Part shown: piece after piece, positions 27,198-36,660 of the stretch
How the letters are laid out: every line of letters starts with the position of its first letter
Numbering within the stretch: the stretch's first letter is position 1
DNA from: Rhodobacteraceae bacterium EL53
GTDB lineage: Bacteria; Pseudomonadota; Alphaproteobacteria; Rhodobacterales; Rhodobacteraceae
Length of the DNA: 64,000 nt
NCBI GenBank assembly: GCA_900313015.1
Contig: OMPR01000008.1
Span: forward strand, 372,001-436,000
Direction: 5' to 3'
Notes under the pieces: generated by a model
What the model was told of the DNA's origin: nothing
The model's database searches: none
Seen by the model: the letters and a program-made list of their open reading frames with translations, nothing else
Made by a program: the position numbers and the translations under genes

Positions 27198-27713
27198 GTG
27201 CAGACTGTTCTGACACTAAAAGATAAACGAGCAGGACGCGAACATCGGGAATCATTGGTGGCATTTTTTGTAAAATCGCGTCAGCACGAGGCTTGGCCTG
27301 AAGATAAGGCATCCGAAGACCCCCAGTTCGTTCTGGCGATTCCACTGTTGGTCATCGCAGGGTCGAATTCGCCCGGTGAAAGGGATGTAGATCAGCTTGT
27401 CCAACTCTTGAAGATAAGCCCAATCTTTCGGGGGTATCCAGAGGACGAGTTGCAAAGTTTAATTCACGATTGCGTCCAAGCAAAATCTGAAATGAATGTT
27501 GAGCAGACCTGTGCCAATGTTTCTAAATCGTTGAGCTTGCCGTTGCGGGAAACGGCCTTGAGCTTGGCAATGCAGGTGGTGTTGATAGACGGTTCGTATG
27601 ACGAAATCGAACACGACAAGCTTTTTGAGATAGCGATGGCCCTCGGTATCGAGTCAGACCGATTTCTGCATATGTTTGAAGTGTTAGTGATCTTGCATCG
27701 CACTTTGGACTAA
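27198..27713 (+). CDS. TerB-like helical protein
   Basis: A protein of about 171 residues from a GTG at 27198; the true start may be later. The helical region FVLAIPLLVIAGSNSPGERDVDQLVQLLKIS and the second repeat LRETALSLAMQVVLIDGSYDEIEHDKLFEIAMALGI match the TerB/DjlA-N type fold, with acidic metal-like positions (DGSYDEIEHD). Soluble, no signal peptide. Family members occur in tellurite and stress clusters, but no other ter genes are nearby and the role is unknown. Divergent from the zeta gene. Confidence 0.65.
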   Translation: MQTVLTLKDKRAGREHRESLVAFFVKSRQHEAWPEDKASEDPQFVLAIPLLVIAGSNSPGERDVDQLVQLLKISPIFRGYPEDELQSLIHDCVQAKSEMNVEQTCANVSKSLSLPLRETALSLAMQVVLIDGSYDEIEHDKLFEIAMALGIESDRFLHMFEVLVILHRTLD

Positions 27714-27765
27714 GCAAGCGGCGACTTTTCCATTCAGGAATGCGAGCCAGGGACGTGCGCCCAGC

Positions 27766-27794
27766 TTGCGACACAGGGTTGCTTGCACTATGAG
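27766..27794 (+). promoter_or_regulatory. Probable sigma-70 promoter for purC
   Basis: TTGCGA (27766-27771) and TATGAG (27789-27794) are separated by exactly 17 nt, leaving a leader of about 45 nt before the purC ATG. Confidence 0.5.
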
Positions 27795-27845
27795 GGCGGC
27801 AAGAACGGGGACTCATTCCCCAATATTAGCCTGAAAGGGTCACAG

Positions 27846-28607
27846 ATGGCGCGTCGCAAGAAAATCTATGAAGGCAAGGCAAAGACCCTGTACGAAGGTC
27901 CCGAGCCGGGCACAATCGTGCAGTATTTCAAAGATGACGCCACTGCCTTTAATGCTGAAAAGAAAGACGTGATCGAAGGCAAGGGCGTCTTGAACAACCT
28001 GCTGAGCGAATACTTCATGCTAGGCTTGGGACAGGTCGGCGTTCCGACGCACTTTATCAAGCGTCTGAATATGCGCGAACAATTGGTGCGGTCCTGCGAA
28101 ATTGTTCCCTTGGAAGTGATCGTTCGCAACTATGCTGCGGGCACCATGTCCAAGCGTTTGGGCATCGAAGAGGGCACGCAGTTGCCGCGCCCGATTGTGG
28201 AGTATTGCTACAAAGACGACAGCCTTGGCGATCCACTGGTCACCGAAGAACACATCGCTGCCTTTGGCTGGGCCAGCCAGCAAGACATGGAAGATATCCT
28301 TAGCCTTGCTTTGCGGGTGAACGACTTCCTTTCGGGAATCATGTTTGGTGTCGGCATCAAGCTGGTAGATTTCAAAATCGAAATCGGCCGGGTCTATGAC
28401 GGTGATTTCCAGCGTCTGGTCGTTGCGGATGAAATCAGCCCGGACAGCTGCCGCCTGTGGGACATGGAAACCAATCAGAAACTGGACAAAGATGTGTTTC
28501 GCCGTGATCTGGGCAACCTTACGGATGCCTATACCGAGGTTGCGCGCCGGTTGGGTGTAATGCCCAAGAACCAAACGCCGGTTACAAAGCCCACTTTGAT
28601 TAACTGA
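27846..28607 (+). CDS. purC: Phosphoribosylaminoimidazole-succinocarboxamide synthase
   Basis: A 253-residue SAICAR synthetase. [31 protein letters not shown] is the ATP-binding start. [24 protein letters not shown] and [31 protein letters not shown] are the two family signatures. It joins aspartate to CAIR in purine synthesis. The start at 27846 ([11 protein letters not shown]) fits the family. purS and purQ follow as one transcript. Confidence 0.95.
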   Translation: MARRKKIYEGKAKTLYEGPEPGTIVQYFKDDATAFNAEKKDVIEGKGVLNNLLSEYFMLGLGQVGVPTHFIKRLNMREQLVRSCEIVPLEVIVRNYAAGTMSKRLGIEEGTQLPRPIVEYCYKDDSLGDPLVTEEHIAAFGWASQQDMEDILSLALRVNDFLSGIMFGVGIKLVDFKIEIGRVYDGDFQRLVVADEISPDSCRLWDMETNQKLDKDVFRRDLGNLTDAYTEVARRLGVMPKNQTPVTKPTLIN

Positions 28608-28702
28608 GATGAGCTTGGGCCCGGCTTTGGGTCCAAACCAAGACCAATTGCAAAACGATGGAGCCCCGAGGGTCTCCAAGCTGAACCGAAGGACGACGCG
28701 AC

Positions 28703-28933
28703 ATGAAAGCACGGGTGCATGTGATGCTGAAGAACGGGGTTCTGGACCCGCAGGGCGAAGCAGTTCGTCACGCGCTAGGGGCCATGGGCTTTGACAAGGT
28801 CGAAGGTGTGCGTCAGGGCAAGGTGATTGATCTCAACCTGGCCGAAGGCGCGAGCGAAGCGGACGTCAATGAGATGTGCGAAAAGCTGTTGGCCAACACC
28901 GTGATTGAATCCTACAGCGTCGAGATGCTGTGA
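28703..28933 (+). CDS. purS: Phosphoribosylformylglycinamidine synthase subunit PurS
   Basis: A 76-residue protein, [21 protein letters not shown], with the conserved GVLDPQG and [17 protein letters not shown]. PurS bridges PurL and PurQ in the FGAM synthetase complex and helps channel ammonia. It lies 95 bp after purC with CCGAAGGACG as ribosome site. Its stop overlaps the purQ start. Confidence 0.95.
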   Translation: MKARVHVMLKNGVLDPQGEAVRHALGAMGFDKVEGVRQGKVIDLNLAEGASEADVNEMCEKLLANTVIESYSVEML

Positions 28934-29601
28934 TGAAGGCCGCGGTTGTTGTTTTCCCCGGATCGAATTGTGATCGCGATCTCGCGGTTGCTTTCGAACG
29001 CGCCGGGTTTGACGTGTCGATGGTCTGGCACAAAGACAATGCGCTGCCCCAAGGGGTGGACATTGTTGGGGTGCCAGGTGGGTTCTCTTATGGCGATTAT
29101 CTGCGATGCGGTGCAATTGCGGCCCAATCACCGATCTGCAAAGCCGTGGCGGCACATGCCGATCGCGGTGGGTATGCGATGGGAATCTGCAACGGCTTCC
29201 AAGTTCTGACAGAAACCGGTGTTCTGCCAGGCGCATTACTGCGGAATGCGGGTCTGAAGTACATCTGCAAAACTGTTGGGCTTAAGGTCGAAACCGCCGA
29301 CAGCGCCTTCACCGAAGGTTATACCGCTGATGAGGTGATCGATATTCCAATCGCGCACCACGATGGCAACTATTTCGCAGATGACGAAACGCTTGCTCAG
29401 TTGCGGGATCAGAATCGTATTGCCTTTACCTATGCTGAAAATCCGAACGGGTCCCGCGATGATATCGCAGGCATTTTGTCAGAAAACCGCCGGGTTCTCG
29501 GCATGATGCCACACCCGGAACGCGCCGCTGACGAAGCACATGGCGGTACCGACGGGGCGGCGTTCTTTCGCGCATTGGCTGGCGTTCTGACACCAGCATG
29601 A
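28933..29601 (+). CDS. purQ: Phosphoribosylformylglycinamidine synthase, glutaminase subunit PurQ
   Basis: A 222-residue class I glutamine amidotransferase. [17 protein letters not shown] opens the protein. [16 protein letters not shown] is the oxyanion region. [13 protein letters not shown] holds the nucleophilic Cys. [12 protein letters not shown] holds the His-Glu dyad. It supplies ammonia to PurL. The ATG at 28933 shares one base with the purS stop (TGATG). Confidence 0.95.
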   Translation: MKAAVVVFPGSNCDRDLAVAFERAGFDVSMVWHKDNALPQGVDIVGVPGGFSYGDYLRCGAIAAQSPICKAVAAHADRGGYAMGICNGFQVLTETGVLPGALLRNAGLKYICKTVGLKVETADSAFTEGYTADEVIDIPIAHHDGNYFADDETLAQLRDQNRIAFTYAENPNGSRDDIAGILSENRRVLGMMPHPERAADEAHGGTDGAAFFRALAGVLTPA

Positions 29602-29637
29602 CTTGAGCTCATGGCCCGGGGCGCGTAGCTTGGGGTC

Positions 29638-31413
29638 ATGACTGACACTCCTAAAAAGACACGAGGGCAAGCCCTGTCTTGGCCTCGATCCGGTCCCATC
29701 TCATGGCGGGTCCGTATTGCGCTTGTAGTGCTGTTGGTGGTTGCCTCGACCACCGTGTGGGTGACCAACCGCCTGTTGACGGATCGTTTTACGCAAAGCA
29801 CACGCAACCATGCTGAGCTGAGGCTGGCGCTATATTCCGGTAACTTGTTGAGTGAGTTGCGGCGGAATGCAATTGTTCCCCAGCTGCTATCGCGTGATCC
29901 TACCCTGATCGGTGCCCTGCAATCTGGTGATTTTTCACAGTCCACACAGCGATTGATTTCTTTTGTAGAAGAAATCGGGGCTGCCTCTTTGATGTTGTTA
30001 GATAAAGAGGGGCGAACCGTTGCAGCAACCAACCGAAACAGGTTGGGGGAACAACACCGCAACGCGACCTATTTTGTCGACCCGATCAGATCAAACGCCA
30101 CGATATTCTCTGTCATGCAGCGCGAAGTTGGCGGATACAGCTTTACCTATGCGCGCCGGCTTGAAGCAGGGTCACAGGTTCTGGGCGTTATTGTTGTCGA
30201 GGTGGATCTTCACAAATTCGAACGGGCTTGGGCTGGGATTTCGGATGCGGTACTGGTCACGGACAGCACAGGTGCCATCATCTTAGCAACCGAACCCCGG
30301 TGGCGCGGTTTGAATGAGAAAGAGGCGCTACGGCGCCAAACCCCGCAAGGTGCGATTCAGCGTGCGATCCGGGCAACGGCAGATTGGACCGCGTTGCCTG
30401 CGGATGCCTATCTGCAAGGCGAAGCGGTGATGCGGATGGAGAGCCGTATCCCGTTTCGTGGCTGGCAGATGACCTCGTATACGACCTATGCCTCTATCCG
30501 TGAGCGTGTGAATGGGGTGTTGGCTTTAGAAATCATGGGATTCGCGATTCTGTTGGCGCTGGCGTTCTATGCACTTAGCCGAAAGACCGCGCTTCGGATG
30601 GCTTTGTTCCAACGGGAATCGGCAGAGCTTCGCGTGCTGAACACGCGACTACAGCGAGAAATCGCCGAGCGGGAACGCGTTCAAAAGACCTTGGAAGTGG
30701 CGGAACAGAGCCTTGCGCAAAGTTCGAAATTAGCCGCCTTGGGAGAGATGTCAGCGGCCGTGAGCCACGAGTTGAACCAGCCCCTTGCGGCGATGAAAAC
30801 ATACCTGGCTGGAGCGCGCTTGTTGTTGCGCCGTAATCGCGCTGAAGAGGCTCTGGCGAGTTTCGGGCGGATTGATGATTTGATCGAACGCATGGGTGCG
30901 ATCACACGACAGCTGAAATCCTATGCCCGCAAAGGTGCAGATACGTTTTCGCCTGTGAATATGGGTGATGCGCTGGCATCTGCACTGTCCATGATGGAAC
31001 CACAGTTGCGTCAGAGGCACGTTCAGATCAGCCAGATTTTACCCGAAGCGCCGGTGCGGGTCATGGGTGACCGGATGCGGATCGAACAGGTTATGGTCAA
31101 CCTCTTGCGCAATGCCTTGGATGCCACCAAATCTGTAAGTGACCCTGAGGTGGAAATCATCCTTGCCTATGGTGAAACGGCGACGTTGACGGTGCGGGAT
31201 AACGGGGCAGGGATCGAAGATTTTGATGCCCTGTTTGAACCCTTTTACACCACGAAACAGCCCGGTGATGGCGTTGGCTTGGGGCTTGCTATCTCTTCGG
31301 GGATCGTGAACGACCTAGGGGGGCGTCTAACGGCGCGCAATGGGCAGAACGGAGGTGCAGTGTTTGAAATGCAGCTACCGATTTTGGAAGACAGCCTTGA
31401 GGCTGCGGAATAA
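29638..31413 (+). CDS. dctB: DctB-like C4-dicarboxylate sensor histidine kinase
   Basis: A 591-residue membrane kinase. Two transmembrane helices (about 21-42 and 295-318) flank a periplasmic double-PAS sensor. A coiled linker follows, LRVLNTRLQREIAERERVQKTLE. The kinase core has the H-box LAALGEMSAAVSHELNQPLAAMKTY, the N-box VNLLRNALDA, the G1 box DNGAGI and the G2 box GVGLGLAISSGIV. It matches DctB, which senses succinate, fumarate and malate and phosphorylates DctD. No dicarboxylate transporter genes are adjacent, so the ligand is inferred. Confidence 0.85.
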   Translation: MTDTPKKTRGQALSWPRSGPISWRVRIALVVLLVVASTTVWVTNRLLTDRFTQSTRNHAELRLALYSGNLLSELRRNAIVPQLLSRDPTLIGALQSGDFSQSTQRLISFVEEIGAASLMLLDKEGRTVAATNRNRLGEQHRNATYFVDPIRSNATIFSVMQREVGGYSFTYARRLEAGSQVLGVIVVEVDLHKFERAWAGISDAVLVTDSTGAIILATEPRWRGLNEKEALRRQTPQGAIQRAIRATADWTALPADAYLQGEAVMRMESRIPFRGWQMTSYTTYASIRERVNGVLALEIMGFAILLALAFYALSRKTALRMALFQRESAELRVLNTRLQREIAERERVQKTLEVAEQSLAQSSKLAALGEMSAAVSHELNQPLAAMKTYLAGARLLLRRNRAEEALASFGRIDDLIERMGAITRQLKSYARKGADTFSPVNMGDALASALSMMEPQLRQRHVQISQILPEAPVRVMGDRMRIEQVMVNLLRNALDATKSVSDPEVEIILAYGETATLTVRDNGAGIEDFDALFEPFYTTKQPGDGVGLGLAISSGIVNDLGGRLTARNGQNGGAVFEMQLPILEDSLEAAE

Positions 31414-31425
31414 CGAGGATTGCTT

Positions 31426-32760
31426 ATGGCACAGGCCATGAAAATTGCGATTGTGGACGACGAACAGGATATGCGCCAATCGATCAGCCAATGGCTGGCG
31501 TTGTCCGGGTATGACACCGAAACGTTTGGCAGTGCCGAAGACGCACTTAAGGTCCTTGGGTCTGATTATCCGGGGATCGTAATTTCTGACATCAAAATGC
31601 CTGGCATGGATGGAATGCAGTTCCTCAAAAAGTTGATGGGGTCTGATAGCACCTTGCCCGTGATCATGATCACGGGACATGGCGATGTCCCGATGGCGGT
31701 CGAAGCGATGCGCGTGGGCGCCTTTGATTTTCTTGAAAAACCATTCAACCCGGATCGTATGTCCGAGTTGGCAAAACGTGCGACGATTGCTCGCCGGCTG
31801 GTGTTGGATAACCGGGCGCTGCGCCGTGAGCTGAGCGATGGCACGCAGTTGATGAGCAAGTTGATTGGTGCGAGCCCCGTGATGGAACGTCTGAAGGAAG
31901 ACATTCTGGATCTGGGTCAAGCGGACGGCCATGTTTTGATCGACGGTGAAACTGGGACTGGCAAAACACTGGTGGCCCATGCCTTACATGCGGTGGGCAG
32001 CCGGGCAGGTCGGAAGTTCGTTCTCGTTTCCTGTGCAGCCTTGGAAGAAGAAGCGCTGTCCAAGCGCTTGTTTGGCCCAATGTTGCCCGAAGACGCCCAG
32101 TTGCCAGCAATCGAAGAAGCGCGCGGCGGAACGTTGGTGTTGGAAGACATCGAAGCCCTGAGCGATACGCTTCAGGCGCGTCTTCTAAGCGTGATGAACG
32201 AGCAGGGCACGCCAGCGGAAACGCGGATTGTTGCGATTTCAAATTTGCAAGAAGCGGGAAAAAGTTGCGAAGACGTCCTGCGTCCGGATTTGTTTTACCG
32301 GTTGGCCGCGCTGCGGATTACGATGCCGCCGCTGCGCCAGCGGGGGGAAGATATCTTGTCGTTGTTCACCCGATTGTCCGAACAATTCGCCGAAGAATAT
32401 GGTTGTGACGCGCCCCAAGTCAGTGCCCAAGAAGCAGCACAGTTGTTGCAGGCGCCTTGGCCTGGAAATGTGCGTCAGCTTATCAATATTGCGGAGCGCG
32501 CCGTTTTGCAGGCTCGACGCGGCTCAGGAACGATTGCGTCCTTGTTGATGTCTGATCACGAAGAAATGCAACCGGTTATGACAACCGAAGGCAAGCCGCT
32601 CAAAGAATATGTCGAAGCCTTTGAACGAATGCTGATCGACAACACGATGCGTCGACACAAGGGCTCTATCGCTTCGGTCATGGAAGAACTGTGTCTGCCG
32701 CGAAGAACGCTGAACGAGAAAATGGCCAAGTACGGGCTTCAGCGCTCTGACTATCTTTGA
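31426..32760 (+). CDS. DctD-like response regulator lacking the sigma-54 GAFTGA loop
   Basis: A protein of about 444 residues: receiver domain (1-120, phospho-acceptor Asp55 in VISDIKMPGMDG), AAA+ domain with Walker A GETGTGKT near 173, and a C-terminal Fis-type helix-turn-helix (GSIASVMEELCLPRRTLNEKM). Where sigma-54 activators have GAFTGA, this one reads LFGPMLPEDAQLPAIEEA. The Walker B DE pair is reversed to ED (GGTLVLEDI). It is therefore unlikely to drive sigma-54 and may act on the sigma-70 holoenzyme, as known for Rhodobacter NtrC. It follows dctB by 12 bp; the ATG at 31426 has GAGGA ahead. Confidence 0.85.
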   Translation: MAQAMKIAIVDDEQDMRQSISQWLALSGYDTETFGSAEDALKVLGSDYPGIVISDIKMPGMDGMQFLKKLMGSDSTLPVIMITGHGDVPMAVEAMRVGAFDFLEKPFNPDRMSELAKRATIARRLVLDNRALRRELSDGTQLMSKLIGASPVMERLKEDILDLGQADGHVLIDGETGTGKTLVAHALHAVGSRAGRKFVLVSCAALEEEALSKRLFGPMLPEDAQLPAIEEARGGTLVLEDIEALSDTLQARLLSVMNEQGTPAETRIVAISNLQEAGKSCEDVLRPDLFYRLAALRITMPPLRQRGEDILSLFTRLSEQFAEEYGCDAPQVSAQEAAQLLQAPWPGNVRQLINIAERAVLQARRGSGTIASLLMSDHEEMQPVMTTEGKPLKEYVEAFERMLIDNTMRRHKGSIASVMEELCLPRRTLNEKMAKYGLQRSDYL

Positions 32761-32780
32761 TCCGCGAGTTCTTTGTTAAC

Positions 32781-32819
32781 CGTCACACGTTTAACGATTG
32801 TTGTATCTGACGTGTGACG
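32781..32819. terminator. 10-bp perfect inverted repeat after dctD
   Basis: CGTCACACGT (32781-32790) and ACGTGTGACG (32810-32819) pair perfectly with a 19-nt loop. TTTGCCCATTGTCTTTT follows, so it may be a weak terminator for dctD. It also lies just before the putative rne promoter and could be an operator. Confidence 0.5.
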
Positions 32820-32827
32820 TTTGCCCA

Positions 32828-32856
32828 TTGTCTTTTCCACAGGACTGCCCTTATGT
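32828..32856 (+). promoter_or_regulatory. Putative rne promoter
   Basis: TTGTCT (32828-32833), 17 nt, TTATGT (32851-32856). If used, the rne leader would be about 355 nt long. The assignment rests on consensus match only. Confidence 0.35.
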
Positions 32857-33218
32857 TGGTAAGACGGGCTGAACCAACTTGGTTCTTATGTGGCCCGTTT
32901 TGAGTTTCGCTGTTTCAGGTGCTGGTTGGCATTGATCCGCCACCCTGAGCAGACCGATTGTGCCCCAAATGGGGTAACGTAGTGCCTTCGTCTACAAATG
33001 GGCGAAAGGAATAAATGGGCAGGTGCCGGGACAGACCCCACCTGTCGGAGAAGAACCGCGATGACGCGCGCGAACGCATTGAGCACAGAGGCAGGGGGCC
33101 AGTTGGCCGACCCCCTCGGCGCGCCGTTTAACATCGCCCTGACAAGACACCACCCCAAACGCGCCCGTCCGCCTGGACAGGGCCGATTTGCGCGGTTGCG
33201 GTTGTGCACCAAGGACAC
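32857..33218 (+). other. Long GC-rich leader ahead of rne
   Basis: About 360 bp without a convincing gene. Several strong pairings are visible, for example GGGGGCCAGTTGGCCgACCCCC around 33091-33114 and CAGGTG/CACCTG near 33018-33043. Long structured leaders are known for rne in other bacteria, where RNase E cleaves its own message. An open frame beginning near 32998 crosses into rne in another frame and is judged a shadow. Confidence 0.45.
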
Positions 33219-36200
33219 ATGGCTAAGAAAATGCTTATCGATGCCACCCACGCGGAAGAAACCCGCGTTGTGGTGGTCGACGGAAACAAGGTCGAGGAAT
33301 TTGATTTTGAATCCGAAAACAAACGTCAGCTTGCTGGCAACATCTATCTGGCAAAAGTAACACGGGTTGAGCCCTCTCTTCAGGCTGCTTTTGTTGACTA
33401 TGGCGGGAACCGTCATGGCTTCCTCGCGTTTTCCGAAATTCATCCGGACTACTATCAGATTCCTGTCGCGGACCGCGAAGCTCTGATGGAAGAAGAACGT
33501 GCCTACGCGGATGCAATGCGCGCTCGGGACGACGATGATGAACCAAAGCCCAAGCGGAAATCTCGCTCGCGTTCCAAATCGAAAACCGCGGCTCCAAAAC
33601 CCGTGGAAGCGGTCGAGGTCACCGAAGCAGAATCCAAGGACGCTGTTTCGAAAGAGGCTGAGCCTCAGATCAGCGGAATGGAAACCATCGATTTAACCGA
33701 AGGGGACGATGCGAACATCGTTGACACCCTTGAGGGTAGCTCACCGATGGAACGGGTTGCTGAAACTCCGGTAGAAGAACCCCTTGATTCAGCTAGCGAA
33801 GCTGGTGAACAACCTGTCGCTGAAGTCGCTGAAGTCGCTGAAGTCGCTGAAGTCGCTGAAGTCGCTGAAGTTGAAGAAACGGAAAGCGCCGTTGCCTCAG
33901 ATGAAGCATCTGTAGCTGCGGAAGACGTTGCACCGGTAGCTGTTGATGAAACTGCTGTGGCTGACACGGAGTCTGCTGACGCGTCTGAAACGAGTGAAAC
34001 CGATGCGGACGATAAGCCGCAAGGTAGCGGCCGTACGATGGCTGCGGACATCGTGTCCAAGGATGCGGTCATTGCTTCTGACGACGTCACCTCTGACACA
34101 GATGCCAAAGCCGAGGATCAAAGCCCCGAGGCAGAGGCCTCTGAAGCAGAGGCGGAAGAGGTGGTTTCTGACCTCGTCGAAGAGGCCACCCCTCAAGATG
34201 CAGTTGAAGCAAGCTCACAGCCCGAGGCGGTTGCTGATGACACGCAAGAGCCTGCAGTTGAAGCCGCTGCTGTAGAGCAAACCGAAACACCTGAAAACAC
34301 GGATGCTTCCTCCAAAGCTGATCCGCTTGAAGAAGACGCTGAATCTGAAGAGGCGGCGCCTGAGGAAACCGGTCGCCGCTCGGATGCGACATCCAAGGAC
34401 GAAAGTATCGAGTCCGTCGCGGACGAAGATGACAGCGAAGACATTCGCCCGCCACGTAAGCCCCGCCCGCGCCGGTACAAAATTCAAGAAGTTATCAAGG
34501 TGCGCCAGATTTTGCTGGTGCAGGTTGTTAAAGAAGAACGCGGCAACAAAGGCGCGGCTCTCACCACGTACCTGTCTTTGGCAGGTCGGTATTGCGTCCT
34601 GATGCCAAACACCGCACGGGGTGGTGGCATTAGCCGTAAAATCACCAATGTGGTTGATCGCAAAAAGCTCAAGGAAATTGCCGCCGAGATTGATGTGCCG
34701 CAGGGCGCAGGCCTCATTGTGCGCACCGCGGGTGCCAAACGGACCAAAGCAGAAATCAAACGTGACTATGAATATCTGCAACGGTTGTGGGAACAAATCC
34801 GTGCCCTGACGCTTAAATCCATAGCGCCAGCAAAGATCTATGAAGAAGGCGATCTGATCAAACGGTCGATCCGGGACCTGTACAACCGGGACATCGACGA
34901 AGTGATTGTCGAAGGCGAACGCGGGTACCGTATCGCCAAAGACTTTATGAAAATGATCATGCCGTCTCACGCTAAAAACGTGAAACGCCACGACGAAGGC
35001 GGCTTGCCGTTGTTTGCGCGTTACCAAGTGGAAAGCTACTTGGCGGGAATGTTCAACCCAACGGTTCAGTTGCGCTCGGGTGGGTACATTGTGATTGGCG
35101 TCACCGAGGCGCTGGTTGCTATTGACGTGAACTCGGGCCGGGCGACCAAAGAAGGGTCGATCGAAGAAACCGCACTCAAGACCAACCTAGAAGCTGCCGA
35201 AGAAGTGGCTCGCCAGTTGCGGTTGCGCGACCTTGCCGGTCTGATCGTGATCGATTTCATCGATATGGATGAACGCAAGAACAATGCCGCCGTTGAAAAG
35301 AAGATCAAAGACAAGCTGAAAACAGACCGGGCACGGATCCAAATCGGCCGGATCTCTGGCTTTGGGTTGATGGAAATGTCACGCCAGCGCCTGCGCCCCG
35401 GCATGATCGAAGCGACCACACAGCCTTGTTCGGCGTGTCACGGAACGGGCTTGATCCGTTCAGACGACAGCATGGCATTGAACATTCTGCGTCAGATCGA
35501 AGAAGAAGGTACGCGCCGTCGCTCACGCGAAGTGCTTGTTCGATGCCCGGTGAATATCGCCAACTTCCTGATGAACCAGAAACGGGAGCACATTGCGCAG
35601 CTTGAAGCGCGTTATGGGTTGTCGATACGGATCGAAGGAGACGTGCATTTGGTGAGCCCCGACTTCTCGATCGAGAAGTTCAAAACGGCCACACGCACGG
35701 TGCCAGAAGCACCAGCACCTGTTGTTTCGGTTGATACGTCGTTGATGGAACAGATCGACGCGGCAGAGCCAGCAGCGGAAGCAGAAGTTGAAGACGTTTC
35801 CGAGACGCCAGTTGTGGAAGACGAGGGTGAAACCAAACCCAAGCGCAAACGTCGGCGTCGGCGTCGGCGTAAGGGGAATGGCAACGAAGATGGGGCCGAC
35901 GAAGAAGCAAATGGCAATTCCGATGCCAATGGGAATGCCGACTCATCTGACTCCTCAGATGAGAGCCCAGACGAAGTATCGGTCGAAGGTGAGGTGACAG
36001 AAGATGCACCAAAACCAAAACGCCGGCGTCGGTCTCGTAAGAAGTCTGCTCAAGTCGAAGAAAACGCTGAAGGCGCCGATGCTCCGGCTGTAGCTGAAGA
36101 GACCTCAGAGGACGAAGCTGAAAAGCCCAAGCGTAAACGGACGCGGGCGCCGCGTCGCAAGAACACAAGTGTTACGGAAGAGCCGGCAATTGCTGAAACT

Positions 36201-36566
36201 ACTGAGGCACCTGTTGAGGTTGTTGCTGATACGCCAGTTACCGAACCTGAACAGACCGCTGAAAGCGTATCTGAAGGGGGCGAAACACCAGCATCAGACA
36301 GCTCGATAGAAATTGTGGCTGAACCTGTGATCGCCGAAGCGGTGCAAGAGGTTGAGGTGCCTGAGTTCACACATAGCGAGGCGGCCGGCTCTCAGACTGC
36401 TGCAGAGCCTGTTGTTGAGCCCGAGATTGCTGAACCAGAGACCGTGGCATTTGTTGAAGCTGCTACTGAGGAAACTGCACCAGTTGCAGAAGAGCCAGCA
36501 CCTGAACCTGAGGCGGTGGAACCTGCCAAGCCCAAACGGCGCGGTTGGTGGTCCTTAGGAAGCTAG
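33219..36566 (+). CDS. rne: Ribonuclease E
   Basis: A protein of about 1115 residues. The N-terminal S1 domain (KKMLIDATHAEETRVVVVDG ... QAAFVDYGGNRHGFLAF) is split by an acidic, low-complexity insert of about 300 residues (about 105-405), typical of alphaproteobacterial RNase E. The catalytic DNase I-like core has YIVIGVTEALVAIDVNSGRATKEGS and LIVIDFIDMDE. The zinc-link CSACHGTG holds the tetramer. The C-terminal third has basic clusters (KRKRRRRRRRKGN) between acidic stretches, the degradosome scaffold. A 9-bp repeat lies at 33816-33869. The start at 33219 follows AAGGAC. Confidence 0.95.
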   Translation: MAKKMLIDATHAEETRVVVVDGNKVEEFDFESENKRQLAGNIYLAKVTRVEPSLQAAFVDYGGNRHGFLAFSEIHPDYYQIPVADREALMEEERAYADAMRARDDDDEPKPKRKSRSRSKSKTAAPKPVEAVEVTEAESKDAVSKEAEPQISGMETIDLTEGDDANIVDTLEGSSPMERVAETPVEEPLDSASEAGEQPVAEVAEVAEVAEVAEVAEVEETESAVASDEASVAAEDVAPVAVDETAVADTESADASETSETDADDKPQGSGRTMAADIVSKDAVIASDDVTSDTDAKAEDQSPEAEASEAEAEEVVSDLVEEATPQDAVEASSQPEAVADDTQEPAVEAAAVEQTETPENTDASSKADPLEEDAESEEAAPEETGRRSDATSKDESIESVADEDDSEDIRPPRKPRPRRYKIQEVIKVRQILLVQVVKEERGNKGAALTTYLSLAGRYCVLMPNTARGGGISRKITNVVDRKKLKEIAAEIDVPQGAGLIVRTAGAKRTKAEIKRDYEYLQRLWEQIRALTLKSIAPAKIYEEGDLIKRSIRDLYNRDIDEVIVEGERGYRIAKDFMKMIMPSHAKNVKRHDEGGLPLFARYQVESYLAGMFNPTVQLRSGGYIVIGVTEALVAIDVNSGRATKEGSIEETALKTNLEAAEEVARQLRLRDLAGLIVIDFIDMDERKNNAAVEKKIKDKLKTDRARIQIGRISGFGLMEMSRQRLRPGMIEATTQPCSACHGTGLIRSDDSMALNILRQIEEEGTRRRSREVLVRCPVNIANFLMNQKREHIAQLEARYGLSIRIEGDVHLVSPDFSIEKFKTATRTVPEAPAPVVSVDTSLMEQIDAAEPAAEAEVEDVSETPVVEDEGETKPKRKRRRRRRRKGNGNEDGADEEANGNSDANGNADSSDSSDESPDEVSVEGEVTEDAPKPKRRRRSRKKSAQVEENAEGADAPAVAEETSEDEAEKPKRKRTRAPRRKNTSVTEEPAIAETTEAPVEVVADTPVTEPEQTAESVSEGGETPASDSSIEIVAEPVIAEAVQEVEVPEFTHSEAAGSQTAAEPVVEPEIAEPETVAFVEAATEETAPVAEEPAPEPEAVEPAKPKRRGWWSLGS
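33816..33869 (+). repeat. Six perfect 9-bp tandem repeats inside rne
   Basis: GTCGCTGAA is repeated six times without change and encodes Val-Ala-Glu six times in the acidic insert of RNase E. It keeps frame and is a likely site of length variation between strains. Confidence 0.95.
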
Positions 36567-36623
36567 AATAAGGGCCAAACCTCAATTTTGGCTCATTCCG
36601 GAATACGGGATACGACAAATACA

Positions 36624-36660
36624 CCTATCGAGATTTTTTCTCGGTAGGTTTTTCTCTTTT
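36624..36660 (+). terminator. Rho-independent terminator after rne
   Basis: CCTATCGAG (36624-36632) pairs with CTCGGTAGG (36640-36648) with one G-U pair around a 7-nt loop, followed by TTTTTCTCTTTT. It lies 57 bp past the rne stop. Confidence 0.88.

Noticed and set aside
32776-32794. TTAAC...TTAAC pair after dctD considered as a CtrA site
   Set aside because: The spacing between TTAA elements is 11 nt, not the 7 nt of CtrA sites.
34215-35027. Minus-strand frame of 270 codons within rne
   Set aside because: It lies entirely antisense to the well-supported RNase E core and is explained by codon bias of that gene.
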